From assembly GCA_014804005.1 (NCBI GenBank), contig JAAVAP010000014.1, positions 49,468-103,924 on the forward strand: a stretch of DNA of 54,457 nucleotides, read 5' to 3'. The notes beneath the pieces were generated by a model. That model was not told the DNA's origin and made no database searches. It was given only the letters and a program-made list of their open reading frames with translations. The DNA comes from Treponema sp. GTDB lineage: Bacteria > Spirochaetota > Spirochaetia > Treponematales > Treponemataceae. Shown in pieces: positions 7,725 to 17,479 of the stretch. Made by a program: the position numbers and the translations under genes. Positions within the stretch are counted from its first letter, which is position 1, and each line of letters begins with the position of its first letter.

Positions 7725-9386
7725 TTATTTGCGCTTGAGATATTTGATGCTGTCGAGCGCGACAGCCGCGATTATAATCAAGCCTTTGATTACGAATTGC
7801 AAATTCGTGTCAATCATCAAGAACGTGAGGCAATATGTTAAACTAGTGAAAATTATTACGCCCAAAGCCGCGCCGCCGATTTTTCCAATTCCGCCGTTGA
7901 ACGAAATGCCGCCGACAACGCACGCCGCGATCGCGTCCATTTCAAAGCCCTGTCCTGTGCCCGCGCTGGCATTGGCGCGGAACGCTTCCAAGAACGAGCC
8001 GCATCCGTAAAAAATTCCCGCCATTATGAAGACGCTCAACGTTGTCCAAAAAACGCTGATTCCGCTTACGCTCGCGGCTTCGGCGTTGCCGCCCACGGCG
8101 TACATATTTTTTCCGAACGTCGTTTTGTTCCAAATGAACCATGCCACGATTACGGCAATCACCGCAGGCACAATCAATTTCGGAACAGTGAGGCTTCCCA
8201 AAATCCAACGTCCTCCGAGCAAATCTTTTATGTCGCCGTCAATCGAGCCGACCGGCGTTCCGGAAGTTCCGAAAAAAAGCAAGCCGTAAATTATCAATTG
8301 AGTGGACATTGTTGAAATGAACGGATGGATTTTCAATTTCGCGGAAAAGAATCCTGCGAACGCGCTGAACATCGTGCAAAGCACAATCGAAAGCAAAAGC
8401 GCGATCATGAGCCTTGCGCCCATCGGAAGCGCGGTAAAATCCCACGGTCCTAAATTGAAGAACGTAACAATGTTCGTTCCCGGATGCAAAATCAAACCTG
8501 TCGTAACCGCGCCGAGCGCAACCATTCGCCCCACGCTCAAATCCGTTCCGGCCAGCAAAATAAGTCCAGCCACGCCGAGCGCGTAGAACATTCGCGTTGA
8601 AGACTGCTCGAGGATTACCAAAATATTTTGCAAAGTCAAAAGCGCGCCCTGCCCCGAAAGCGGCGCGATTATTATGCACGCAATGAAGAAAATGCAAATC
8701 GCGATGTAAAGTCCATTGTCCAGGAAAAATTTCGAAGCCTTGAAATTATAGACATAATTTTTCCACGCCAACTTGCGATTTTCCATGAAATCCGTTTTTC
8801 CATTGCGCAAAGAACGGTTTTCCTGAATATGGTCGGTGAACGCCTGCTTTTTTGCGTCCTTGCATCTATCAATCGTAGTTTGCGCGCGATTTTTCGCATC
8901 GAACAATGCGGACTTGAGTTCGTATTTCGCGGTCTCCTTGTCCACATCAGTTTGGGCGGAAGCGATTCGCGCCACGCCGTCCGCTTTGATTTTCGCGATT
9001 TCCTTTTCAAGATTCGATTTTGTTTCCGCGATGATTTTGTCTTGCTCCGCGTCAACTTTGGCGATGTATTTTTCCGCCGCGGCGTTGGCGTATTGAACGC
9101 CGATTTTCGAAAGTTCCGCGTCGGCAGCCTTGTTGTTCGCGGCGACAATTTTCGCCTTTTCAATTTGCGCGCTGTAGTCGGAAATCAGCTTTTCCCGTTC
9201 GTCGGCGGAAATCATTTTGTTCTTTTTCGCAATCGCGATTTCCTGCTTCAAGTCGGCGATTTTGTTCACGCCGTCGCGCCGAAGCTCGTCGAGCGTTTCG
9301 TGAAATTTTTTGAGCGTCTCGTTTTCGGCAAGCGGCGCGTCGGACGGCGCGTTTTGCGCAAGCGTTTTCAATTCATCAATATTCAT
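7725..9386 (-). CDS. mglC: galactose/glucose ABC transporter permease MglC with long N-terminal coiled-coil extension
   Basis: 553 residues, about 215 more than E. coli MglC. Residues 1 to about 215 are highly charged and rich in Lys, Glu and Ala, with coiled-coil character and no membrane segment. From about 225 the usual permease core follows with roughly ten hydrophobic segments, the GTDLSVGRMVALGAV motif typical of MglC/RbsC, and the coupling-loop-like NMYAVGGNAEAASVSGI that contacts the ATPase. It forms the membrane channel of the sugar importer with MglA, fed by MglB. GGAGG lies 5 nt upstream of the ATG, and the gene follows mglA by 18 bp. The extension should be cytoplasmic; its job is unknown. 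A terminator closes the operon just downstream. Confidence 0.93.
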   Translation of the reverse strand: MNIDELKTLAQNAPSDAPLAENETLKKFHETLDELRRDGVNKIADLKQEIAIAKKNKMISADEREKLISDYSAQIEKAKIVAANNKAADAELSKIGVQYANAAAEKYIAKVDAEQDKIIAETKSNLEKEIAKIKADGVARIASAQTDVDKETAKYELKSALFDAKNRAQTTIDRCKDAKKQAFTDHIQENRSLRNGKTDFMENRKLAWKNYVYNFKASKFFLDNGLYIAICIFFIACIIIAPLSGQGALLTLQNILVILEQSSTRMFYALGVAGLILLAGTDLSVGRMVALGAVTTGLILHPGTNIVTFFNLGPWDFTALPMGARLMIALLLSIVLCTMFSAFAGFFSAKLKIHPFISTMSTQLIIYGLLFFGTSGTPVGSIDGDIKDLLGGRWILGSLTVPKLIVPAVIAVIVAWFIWNKTTFGKNMYAVGGNAEAASVSGISVFWTTLSVFIMAGIFYGCGSFLEAFRANASAGTGQGFEMDAIAACVVGGISFNGGIGKIGGAALGVIIFTSLTYCLTFLMIDTNLQFVIKGLIIIAAVALDSIKYLKRK

Positions 9387-9404
9387 ATTTACCTCCGAAT
9401 TTTC

Positions 9405-10898
9405 TTACAAATATTTTGCGGAAAGGCGAAGCAGTTCTTCCTGATTCGTCTGCTTCGTGTCCACGATTCCCGCAAGGCGATGATTCGACATCACGGCGAT
9501 GCGATTCGTGATTCCCAAGATTTCGGGCATCTCGCTTGAAACCACGACAATCGTCTTTCCTTCTTTTGCCATCTGAATTATGAGCTGATAAATTTCGTAC
9601 TTCGCGCCCACGTCAATTCCGCGCGTCGGCTCGTCAAGCAGAAAAATATCAGGCTCGCGTTCCATCCATTTTCCGATGATGACTTTTTGCTGATTGCCGC
9701 CCGAAAGCGACGTAATAAGCTCGTCGGCGGAAACGCATTTTGTGTGCATTCGGCGGATTTCGCGATTTGCGGCTTCCTGCAATTTTATCTCGGAAAGAAC
9801 GCCGGCAGTTTTGTACGCATCAAGGTTTGTGATTGTCGTGTTGAATTCAATCGTAGCCTTGCCGAACATTCCGTTCAATTTGCGCTCTTCCGTGACCATC
9901 GCGAAATTGTAGCTCATCGCTTCTTTGCTGGAATCGAATCGCAATTTTTTTCCCTGAACTATGATTTCGCCCGTAGCAATCGTGCGCGTTCCGAAAATTG
10001 ATTCGAGCAATTCGCTGCGTCCCGCGCCGACCAATCCATAAAGCCCGAAGATTTCGCCTTTTTTCACTTTGAAAGAAATGCCTTCCAAATGCGGCTCGTA
10101 CTTCGTGGAAAGATTTCTGATTTCCAAATAATCTTCGCCGGGCGAATTGTCCACGTCGGGAAAACGCTTGTCGAGCGAGCGGCCGACCATTGCAGCGATG
10201 AGGCGATTCATATCCGTTTCGCTGATTGCGGAAGTGAGCACCATGCTTCCGTCGCGCAAAACCGAAACCTCGTCGCATATTTCAAAAATCTCGTCCATTT
10301 TGTGCGAAATGTAAACGAACGAAACGCCTTTTGACTTTAAATCATTTACTATAGAAAAAAGCTTTTTCACTTCCGGCTCGGTTAGCGAAGAAGTCGGCTC
10401 GTCAAGCACGATGAGTTTGGCATTATACGAAACGGCTTTCGCAATTTCCACCATTTGCCGCTGCGAAACGCTCATCGTGCGCATGACGGTGTTCGGATTC
10501 ACGCTCATATTGAGGCTTGCGAAAAGCGCGGTCGCTTCCTTGAACATTTTCTGTTCATCAATCATTCCGAATTTTTTCGGATAGCGTCCCAAAAACAAAT
10601 TGTCGGTGACAGTGCGATCCAAACATTGATTCAATTCTTGATGAACCATGGCCACGCCATTTTCAAGCGCATCTTTCGGGCTTTTAAAATCAACAGGCTT
10701 TTCGTTGAGAGAAATTTGTCCCTCATCTTTGCTGTAAATTCCAAAAAGGCATTTCATCATCGTGGATTTGCCGGCGCCATTTTCGCCCATCAAGCCCATG
10801 ACGCTGCCTTTTTTCACGGAAAGGTTTATTCCGTTCAGAACTTTGTTCTTGGCAAAAGATTTGGACATATTCTTGATTTCAAGAACGACGTCATCCAT
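9405..10898 (-). CDS. mglA: galactose/glucose ABC transporter ATP-binding protein MglA
   Basis: 497 residues with two ABC cassettes. The first has Walker A GENGAGKST near 37, signature MSVSQRQMVE near 143 and Walker B LIVLDEPTSSL. The second has the degenerate P-loop GLVGAGRSE (no Lys) that is usual for MglA/RbsA/XylG, signature LSGGNQQKV and Walker B IFLLDEPTRGID. The protein powers uptake through MglC. GAGGAA before the ATG gives a clear ribosome site. A 234-bp gap with palindromic repeats separates it from mglB upstream, which may let mglB be made in larger amounts than mglA and mglC. Confidence 0.96.
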   Translation of the reverse strand: MDDVVLEIKNMSKSFAKNKVLNGINLSVKKGSVMGLMGENGAGKSTMMKCLFGIYSKDEGQISLNEKPVDFKSPKDALENGVAMVHQELNQCLDRTVTDNLFLGRYPKKFGMIDEQKMFKEATALFASLNMSVNPNTVMRTMSVSQRQMVEIAKAVSYNAKLIVLDEPTSSLTEPEVKKLFSIVNDLKSKGVSFVYISHKMDEIFEICDEVSVLRDGSMVLTSAISETDMNRLIAAMVGRSLDKRFPDVDNSPGEDYLEIRNLSTKYEPHLEGISFKVKKGEIFGLYGLVGAGRSELLESIFGTRTIATGEIIVQGKKLRFDSSKEAMSYNFAMVTEERKLNGMFGKATIEFNTTITNLDAYKTAGVLSEIKLQEAANREIRRMHTKCVSADELITSLSGGNQQKVIIGKWMEREPDIFLLDEPTRGIDVGAKYEIYQLIIQMAKEGKTIVVVSSEMPEILGITNRIAVMSNHRLAGIVDTKQTNQEELLRLSAKYL

Positions 10899-11006
10899 AA
10901 AATTTCCTCAAATCATAAAAAAAACATTGCCGAAAATTTCGGACAACTCAAATTTCAAAATCATGGACAGCCCGCGCCTCAAAAATGGAAGCGCGAACTG
11001 CCCAAT

Positions 11007-11120
11007 CAACATACCTCGACGCAAGCATCGAGGTATGTTGTTCTCATAAGGTATCGCAGTCGGGTTTCATCCCCTTTATTACGACGCAAGCGTCGGGGTA
11101 TGAAACCCTCCGCACGAATC
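11007..11120. repeat. dispersed palindromic repeat, two adjacent copies (family copies 1 and 2)
   Basis: Copy 1: perfect 12-bp stem CAACATACCTCG (11007-11018) / CGAGGTATGTTG (11029-11040) around a 10-nt loop. Copy 2 (about 11065-11120) has TTCATCCCC pairing imperfectly with GGGGTATGAA around GACGCAAGCGTC, then the family tail CCTCCGCACGAATC. It lies between mglB and mglA, where a stable 3' stem would protect or terminate the mglB part of the transcript. Related copies are at 13893, 45047 and 53886. Confidence 0.8.
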
Positions 11121-11132
11121 AAAACATTTTGA

Positions 11133-12388
<1,256 letters not shown>

Positions 12389-12514
12389 GAAAAAAACAAT
12401 AAAATAATTCTTTTTTTCCCAAAATTTCAAGTTGGTTTCCAAAATAAACCAACCAAATCCGCCGGCTTTTCATAAAATTGCATTGACTTTCCGTTTGGCT
12501 TGTCATTGAAGAGA

Positions 12515-12543
12515 TTGACTTTCGAGCGCGAATTTTGTAAATT
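12515..12543 (+). promoter_or_regulatory. promoter of the thioredoxin reductase-thioredoxin pair
   Basis: -35 TTGACT (12515-12520), 17-bp spacer, -10 TAAATT (12538-12543), giving a leader of about 45 nt before the ATG at 12595. Confidence 0.5.
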
Positions 12544-12594
12544 CAAAATAGTTGCGCTGCCGAAAAATTTGCGCGATTTTGTTTGGAGAAACGA

Positions 12595-13461
12595 ATGGAA
12601 CAATTTGATGTGGCGATTGTCGGAACTGGACCTGCCGGCTTGAGCGCGGCGGTAACGCTAAAACTTCGCGGAAAAAAATTTTTGCTTTTCGGCGAAAAAA
12701 ATTTCAGCAAAAAAGTAAATGCCGCGCAGGAAATAAAAAATTATTTGGGCTTGCCTTCGATTTCTGGTGCACAATTGCAGGGCGCGTTTTCCGAGCATCT
12801 TTCGCAAATGGAAATCGCAATAAACGAAGAAAGAATAAAAATGATTTTCGCGATGGGAAATTCCTTTTCGTTGCAAGGCGCGGCGCAAAAATACGAAGCG
12901 AAATCCGTGATTTTGGCGACGGGAGTTTTGGCACAAAAACCGCTCGAAGGCGAGGAAAATTTTTTGGGGCGCGGCGTGAGTTATTGCGCCACTTGCGACG
13001 GAATTTTTTTCAAAGGAAAAACCGTGGCGGTGGCCGCATTTTCCGTCGCCGAAGAAAACGAAGCGATTTATCTTTCGCAGGTTTGCGGCAAAATAATTTA
13101 TTTTCCCGTCTACAAAAATTGCGGAATCGATACGGCGAAATTCCCGAACATTGAAATCGTTCAAGAAGTGCCGAAAAAAATCGAAGGCGAAATGAAAGCC
13201 TCGAAAATTTTCACGGAAAAAAATTCTTACGACGTTGACGGAATTTTCATTTTGCGCGAAAACATTTCCGCAGGTCAGCTTGTTCCGGGACTCGCGATGG
13301 ACGGCGCACACATCAAAGTTGATCGCGCGATGCGCACGAATATCGCAGGATGTTTTGCATGCGGCGACGCGACTGGCAAACCGTATCAATATATGAAGTC
13401 TGCCGGAGAAGGAAATGTCGCGGCACTTTCCGCCGTGGATTTTTTGGCAAACGAAAAATAA
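12595..13461 (+). CDS. thioredoxin reductase-like flavoprotein lacking NADPH-binding motifs (possibly ferredoxin-linked)
   Basis: 288 residues, about 25 shorter than E. coli TrxB. The FAD site is intact (VGTGPAGLSAA near 9; ACGDATGKPYQYM near 255), and so is the redox disulfide CATCDG near 132. In the middle domain, where NADPH-dependent enzymes have GGGxxA and the HRR loop for the 2'-phosphate, this protein reads VAVAAFSVAEENEA and YFPVYKN. That loss is the hallmark of the pyridine-nucleotide-independent, ferredoxin-linked flavin thioredoxin reductases known from clostridia. The start at 12595 follows GGAG by 6 nt. It lies 84 bp upstream of thioredoxin, so it is very likely the partner enzyme; the hydrogenase block nearby shows that reduced ferredoxin is part of this cell's metabolism. 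The electron donor is an inference. Confidence 0.85.
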   Translation: MEQFDVAIVGTGPAGLSAAVTLKLRGKKFLLFGEKNFSKKVNAAQEIKNYLGLPSISGAQLQGAFSEHLSQMEIAINEERIKMIFAMGNSFSLQGAAQKYEAKSVILATGVLAQKPLEGEENFLGRGVSYCATCDGIFFKGKTVAVAAFSVAEENEAIYLSQVCGKIIYFPVYKNCGIDTAKFPNIEIVQEVPKKIEGEMKASKIFTEKNSYDVDGIFILRENISAGQLVPGLAMDGAHIKVDRAMRTNIAGCFACGDATGKPYQYMKSAGEGNVAALSAVDFLANEK

Positions 13462-13545
13462 ATTTTGTGGACGTTTTGAATCAGCCATAAAATGATGCGA
13501 TTTGAAAAATCGCATTCGAAATTATAATTTACATAGGAGGAAATT

Positions 13546-13857
13546 ATGGTTAAGAAAATTGATGAAAACGGATTTGAGCAAATCAAAAACGATCCGTTCG
13601 CGCTCGTGGATTTTTCGGCGAAATGGTGCGGTCCGTGCCAAATGCTTGCTCCGATTGTCGAAGAAGTTTCCGAAGAATACGCAGGACGCGTGGCATGCTA
13701 CAATGTGGACGTTGACGAAAATCCTGCGCTCGCGCAACGATTTGGCGTCGTGAGCATTCCGTTCGTCGCGCTTTTCAAAAACGGCGAGATTGTCGCGAAT
13801 CAAGTTGGATTTGTGCCGAAAGAATCTTTGAAAAATTTCATCGACGCGAAAATCTAG
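13546..13857 (+). CDS. trxA: thioredoxin
   Basis: 103 residues, a single thioredoxin domain with the active site WCGPCQ near residue 29 and the cis-Pro in VSIPFVALF near 71. It is a cytoplasmic dithiol carrier reduced by the flavoprotein encoded just upstream. A near-perfect ribosome site TAGGAGG lies 6 nt before the ATG, so it is probably translated more strongly than the reductase gene. A copy of the dispersed palindromic repeat follows and may define the transcript's 3' end. Confidence 0.97.
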   Translation: MVKKIDENGFEQIKNDPFALVDFSAKWCGPCQMLAPIVEEVSEEYAGRVACYNVDVDENPALAQRFGVVSIPFVALFKNGEIVANQVGFVPKESLKNFIDAKI

Positions 13858-13892
13858 CAAAGAATTTCATCGAGAATTCTTTCAACAAAAAT

Positions 13893-13941
13893 CAGCATAC
13901 CTCGGACCAAGCGTCGGGGTATGAAACCTTTCACACGAATC
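13893..13941. repeat. dispersed palindromic repeat (family copy 3)
   Basis: CAGCATACCTCGG ... GCGTCGGGGTATG followed by AAACCTTTCACACGAATC. Same stem sequence and same CACGAATC tail as the copies near 11.0, 45.05 and 53.9 kb. It sits between trxA and the helicase gene, just after the trxA stop codon. Confidence 0.8.
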
Positions 13942-13994
13942 AATTTTGAAAAACTCGCCATCAAAACTGCGGCGCATTATCGGCATCAATTTTA

Positions 13995-16202
13995 ATGGCA
14001 AACTTTATATGCGAAAAATATGATATGGAAGCAGAAAAAGTTCTTTGCAATTTGAACGAAGCGCAGCGCGAAGCCGTCACTGCGACGGAAGGCTTCGTGC
14101 GAGTAATCGCCGGCGCAGGCTCGGGAAAAACACGCGCACTCGCAACGCGCTTCACCTATTTGGTGGAAGCCGTCGGAATCCTGCCGGAAAATATTTTATG
14201 CGCCACTTTCACGAACAAGGCCGCCGCCGAAATGCGCGCTCGAATCAAAAAATTTCTCGGCGGAAATTTTGCGGGGCTTGTCTGCACATTCCACAGTTTT
14301 TGCGTTTCGATTCTTCAAGAAGATTCCAACGCCGTGGGTTATCCGAAAAGTTTTCTCGTCCTCGACAACGCCGACATCGACGCAATGCTGAGAATCATCT
14401 ATGATGAGCGCGGCCTCACTTTGCGCGACAAAACTTTTTCCGACGCGCGAGACATGTTTGAAATGAGAAAGACAAAATTCATTCCGAATTATTACGAGGA
14501 TTTAATCGCGATTCCGCTTGAAGCATTGAAAGAAAAATATGACGGCGCGAGCGAAATCGACGACATTCTTTTTTACGGATATTTGTATCAGCAGAAAAAA
14601 ACTTTCGCGCTCGACTACAACGATTTAATTGTTTTCGTGCTGCACATTTTTGAGACGAATGATGCCGTGCGCCAAAAATGGCAGACACGACTCGAATACA
14701 TTATGGTCGATGAATTTCAGGACATCGACGAGATTCAATATCGCCTTATGAAAACGCTTTGCGCCTATCACAAAAATCTTTTCGTCGTAGGCGATCCCGA
14801 CCAAACAATTTATTCGTGGCGAGGCGCGGACACGAAATTCCTTTTGGACTTCGACAAAAATTTTTCGCCGACAAAGACGATTATTATGAACGAAAATTTT
14901 CGTTCCACACAAAAAATTCTTGACGCGGCGAATTCGCTCATTTCCAAAAATAAAAATCGAATCAAAAAAAATCTTGTCGCCGCAAAACACGCAGAAAAAA
15001 ATTCCGCCTCGCTTCCGAAATATCATCACGCGAAAAAGCAGGAAGACGAAGCGAAATGGATTTGCGAGCAAATCAAAAAATTGCGAGAAGGCGGTGCAAA
15101 ATATTCGGACTGCGCCGTGCTTTATCGTGCGCATTACGTTTCGCGCAACTTAGAAGAAATCTTTTCCGAAAAGAAAATTCCGTTCACGCTGTATTCGGGC
15201 GTTCAATTTTTTGACCGCGAGGAAATCAAGGACGCGCTCTCGTACTTGCGCCTTTGCGTTTTCGGCGACGACCTTTCATTCCGAAGAATCGTAAACAAGC
15301 CTCGGCGCAACATCGGAAAAACCCGAATGGAAGCACTCGAAAAATTCGCGGAAGAAAATGCAGCATCACTTTTTGATTCGCTTCGCGAACTTTCAGAAAA
15401 CCATGACGAAATTTTAAACGGAACTGGCGCGAAAAAATTCATAGAACTAATCGAAAAATTTTCAGACCGCGCGAACGAAATTCCCGCAAGTGAATTGCTC
15501 GGCGCGATCATAAACGAAAGCGGCTACGAAAAAATGCTCCGCACGGAAGGAAGCCAAACGCGGCTCGACAACCTCGCGGAATTGAAACAGTCCGTCCACG
15601 ATTTTGAAATTTCCTGCGGCGAAGATTGCGACGCGCAATATTTTTTGAAGCGCGTGGCTTTGCTTCAAGGACTGGACGCGGGAGGGGGAATCGATGCCGT
15701 AAAATTCATGACCGTGCACACGGCGAAAGGCTTGGAATTTCCGCACGTTTTTTTGTGCAGCTTGAACGAAGGCATTTTTCCCTCGCAAAAAACAAAAACG
15801 CCGTTCGCGATGGAAGAGGAACGCCGCCTGTGCTTCGTGGCCGCGACGCGCGCGAAAGAAACGCTTTGGCTTTCCGAAAGCGAGGGACGAAATTTGAACG
15901 GCGGCATCCGCTATCCTTCGCGCTTCATTTTTGACATCGACAAAAATTTTTTGGAATACACATCGCCACTTTCCGAAACTTTCATCGCCACGGCAAAAAG
16001 CGGAATCGAGAATTTCGACCGACTGATTCAGTCCCGCGAACAAACCGAAAATTTAAAAGCAGGCGACGAAATCACGCATGCGATTTTGGGATGCGGAAAA
16101 ATTCTTGAAGTCATAAAAGATGACGGCGCGTTCCTCGTCAAATTCGAACAGATTTCCACGCCACGAAAAATCCGCGCGAGCGCAGTAAAACCGATGCGCT
16201 GA
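13995..16202 (+). CDS. pcrA: UvrD/Rep/PcrA-type superfamily 1A DNA helicase
   Basis: 735 residues with all SF1A helicase motifs in order: Q motif LNEAQREAV (about 18), Walker A AGAGSGKTRA (about 38), motif II VDEFQDID (about 237), motif III GDPDQTIYSWRGAD (about 262), motif V MTVHTAKGLEFPHVF (about 572) and motif VI VAATRAKETLWL (about 614). The C-terminus (GDEITHAILGCGKILEV) is the small Tudor-like fold typical of PcrA, which binds RNA polymerase. It is a 3'-5' DNA translocase in repair and replication. Two starts are possible, 13995 and 14025 (MEAEKVL); neither has a clear ribosome site. It converges with hydF, 19 bp apart. Confidence 0.95.
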   Translation: MANFICEKYDMEAEKVLCNLNEAQREAVTATEGFVRVIAGAGSGKTRALATRFTYLVEAVGILPENILCATFTNKAAAEMRARIKKFLGGNFAGLVCTFHSFCVSILQEDSNAVGYPKSFLVLDNADIDAMLRIIYDERGLTLRDKTFSDARDMFEMRKTKFIPNYYEDLIAIPLEALKEKYDGASEIDDILFYGYLYQQKKTFALDYNDLIVFVLHIFETNDAVRQKWQTRLEYIMVDEFQDIDEIQYRLMKTLCAYHKNLFVVGDPDQTIYSWRGADTKFLLDFDKNFSPTKTIIMNENFRSTQKILDAANSLISKNKNRIKKNLVAAKHAEKNSASLPKYHHAKKQEDEAKWICEQIKKLREGGAKYSDCAVLYRAHYVSRNLEEIFSEKKIPFTLYSGVQFFDREEIKDALSYLRLCVFGDDLSFRRIVNKPRRNIGKTRMEALEKFAEENAASLFDSLRELSENHDEILNGTGAKKFIELIEKFSDRANEIPASELLGAIINESGYEKMLRTEGSQTRLDNLAELKQSVHDFEISCGEDCDAQYFLKRVALLQGLDAGGGIDAVKFMTVHTAKGLEFPHVFLCSLNEGIFPSQKTKTPFAMEEERRLCFVAATRAKETLWLSESEGRNLNGGIRYPSRFIFDIDKNFLEYTSPLSETFIATAKSGIENFDRLIQSREQTENLKAGDEITHAILGCGKILEVIKDDGAFLVKFEQISTPRKIRASAVKPMR

Positions 16203-16221
16203 CGCAAAAAAAATTGCGAAA

Positions 16222-17463
16222 TTACGGCAGAACAACTTCGTCCAAAATTCCGTTGATTTGCGCAATCGCAATTCCATAGTTCGTCATTGGAATTCCGGCG
16301 GCTTCCGCGAGCGACTGGCGATGCAAGACATAAGCGCGATTGAACATGCACGCGCCGCAATGAATTATCAAATCGTAACGCGGCGCACCGTTTTCGTCCG
16401 TGAGCGAATCGGGAAAATCCGTGCCGCGCACAAAATCAATCTTTAGATCGCCCGCGATTTTTTTCAGCATGCGAGGAATTTTTATTCGCCCGATGTCCTC
16501 GTCTTGCGGAACGTGCGCGCAGGCTTCGGCAATCAGGACGCGCGAATTTTGATTGAGATTTTTTATCGCGGCGGCACCTTCCTTAAACAAATTTATTTTT
16601 CCTTTTGCGGCCGCCATCAAAACCGAAAACGAAGTGAGCGCGCAATTTTTCGGTCGCAGCGAATTTATGAGCGGAAAAACTTGGCTGTCGATCACAATCA
16701 ATTTTGGCGGGGAAGCGAGCGTCCGTAAAGTCTGCTCGAACATATCCGCCGTGCACGAAGCGACAATGCATTTTTTGTCGAGCAAATCGCGAAGCACTTG
16801 CACTTGCGGCAAAATCAGCCTTCCCTTCGGCGCTTGAATGTCCTGCGGCATCACGAGCAAAACCAAATCGCCCGCCGCGCACAAATTTCCCGTGAGAGAT
16901 TTTTCGTCGTCAGTTTTCGCCTCATCGCGAATTCTTTGGAAAAGATTTTCGATGCCTTCGCGAGAAACAGAACTCACTTGAACAGGAATTTTTTTTGTGA
17001 GCGATTCAATTTTTTCCGCGGCGAATTCAATTTTCGATTTTGAAGCCAAATCGATTTTCGTAAGAATAGGAATGATTTTTTTTTTGCTTTCTAAAATTTG
17101 TTTTGCAAAAAAATCTTCCTCCGATTTTTTTTCGCAATTTTCAAAATCCGGTTTTTCCTGAAATTCGTCCGCGCCAAAAACTGCCAAAATCAAATCCGCG
17201 CGAGCGAGAGCGTCGCGAGTTTTTTCAAGGCGTTTTTCGCCGAGCGAAGTTTGGTCGCAAAAGCCCGCCGTGTCCACAAAAAGCACAGGCCCAAGCCCCG
17301 CAATTTCCATCGCCTTTTTTACGGGATCGGCGGTTGTTCCGGCTTCGGGCGAGACAATCGAAAAATCCTGATTTGTGAGCGCGTTCAAAAGCGAAGATTT
17401 TCCGCTGTTCGTCCGCCCGAAAATTCCGATTTGGATTCGCAGCGAATTCGGAGTTTGCGTCAT
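16222..17463 (-). CDS. hydF: [FeFe]-hydrogenase maturation GTPase HydF
   Basis: 413 residues. The N-terminal GTPase domain has P-loop GRTNSGKSS near 15, switch region TTADPVKK near 44 and DTAG near 60; NKxD is represented by LTKID near 143. The C-terminal part carries the HydF iron-sulfur ligands: EACAH near 306 and HCGAC near 381 (the CxH...HCxxC pattern). HydF is the scaffold on which the di-iron subcluster of the hydrogenase active site is assembled before transfer to the hydrogenase. It is the last gene of a leftward unit (sensor, hydG, hydF), 16 bp after hydG. Identification is firm. Confidence 0.95.
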   Translation of the reverse strand: MTQTPNSLRIQIGIFGRTNSGKSSLLNALTNQDFSIVSPEAGTTADPVKKAMEIAGLGPVLFVDTAGFCDQTSLGEKRLEKTRDALARADLILAVFGADEFQEKPDFENCEKKSEEDFFAKQILESKKKIIPILTKIDLASKSKIEFAAEKIESLTKKIPVQVSSVSREGIENLFQRIRDEAKTDDEKSLTGNLCAAGDLVLLVMPQDIQAPKGRLILPQVQVLRDLLDKKCIVASCTADMFEQTLRTLASPPKLIVIDSQVFPLINSLRPKNCALTSFSVLMAAAKGKINLFKEGAAAIKNLNQNSRVLIAEACAHVPQDEDIGRIKIPRMLKKIAGDLKIDFVRGTDFPDSLTDENGAPRYDLIIHCGACMFNRAYVLHRQSLAEAAGIPMTNYGIAIAQINGILDEVVLP

Positions 17464-17479
17464 AAATTTCTCTCAAATT

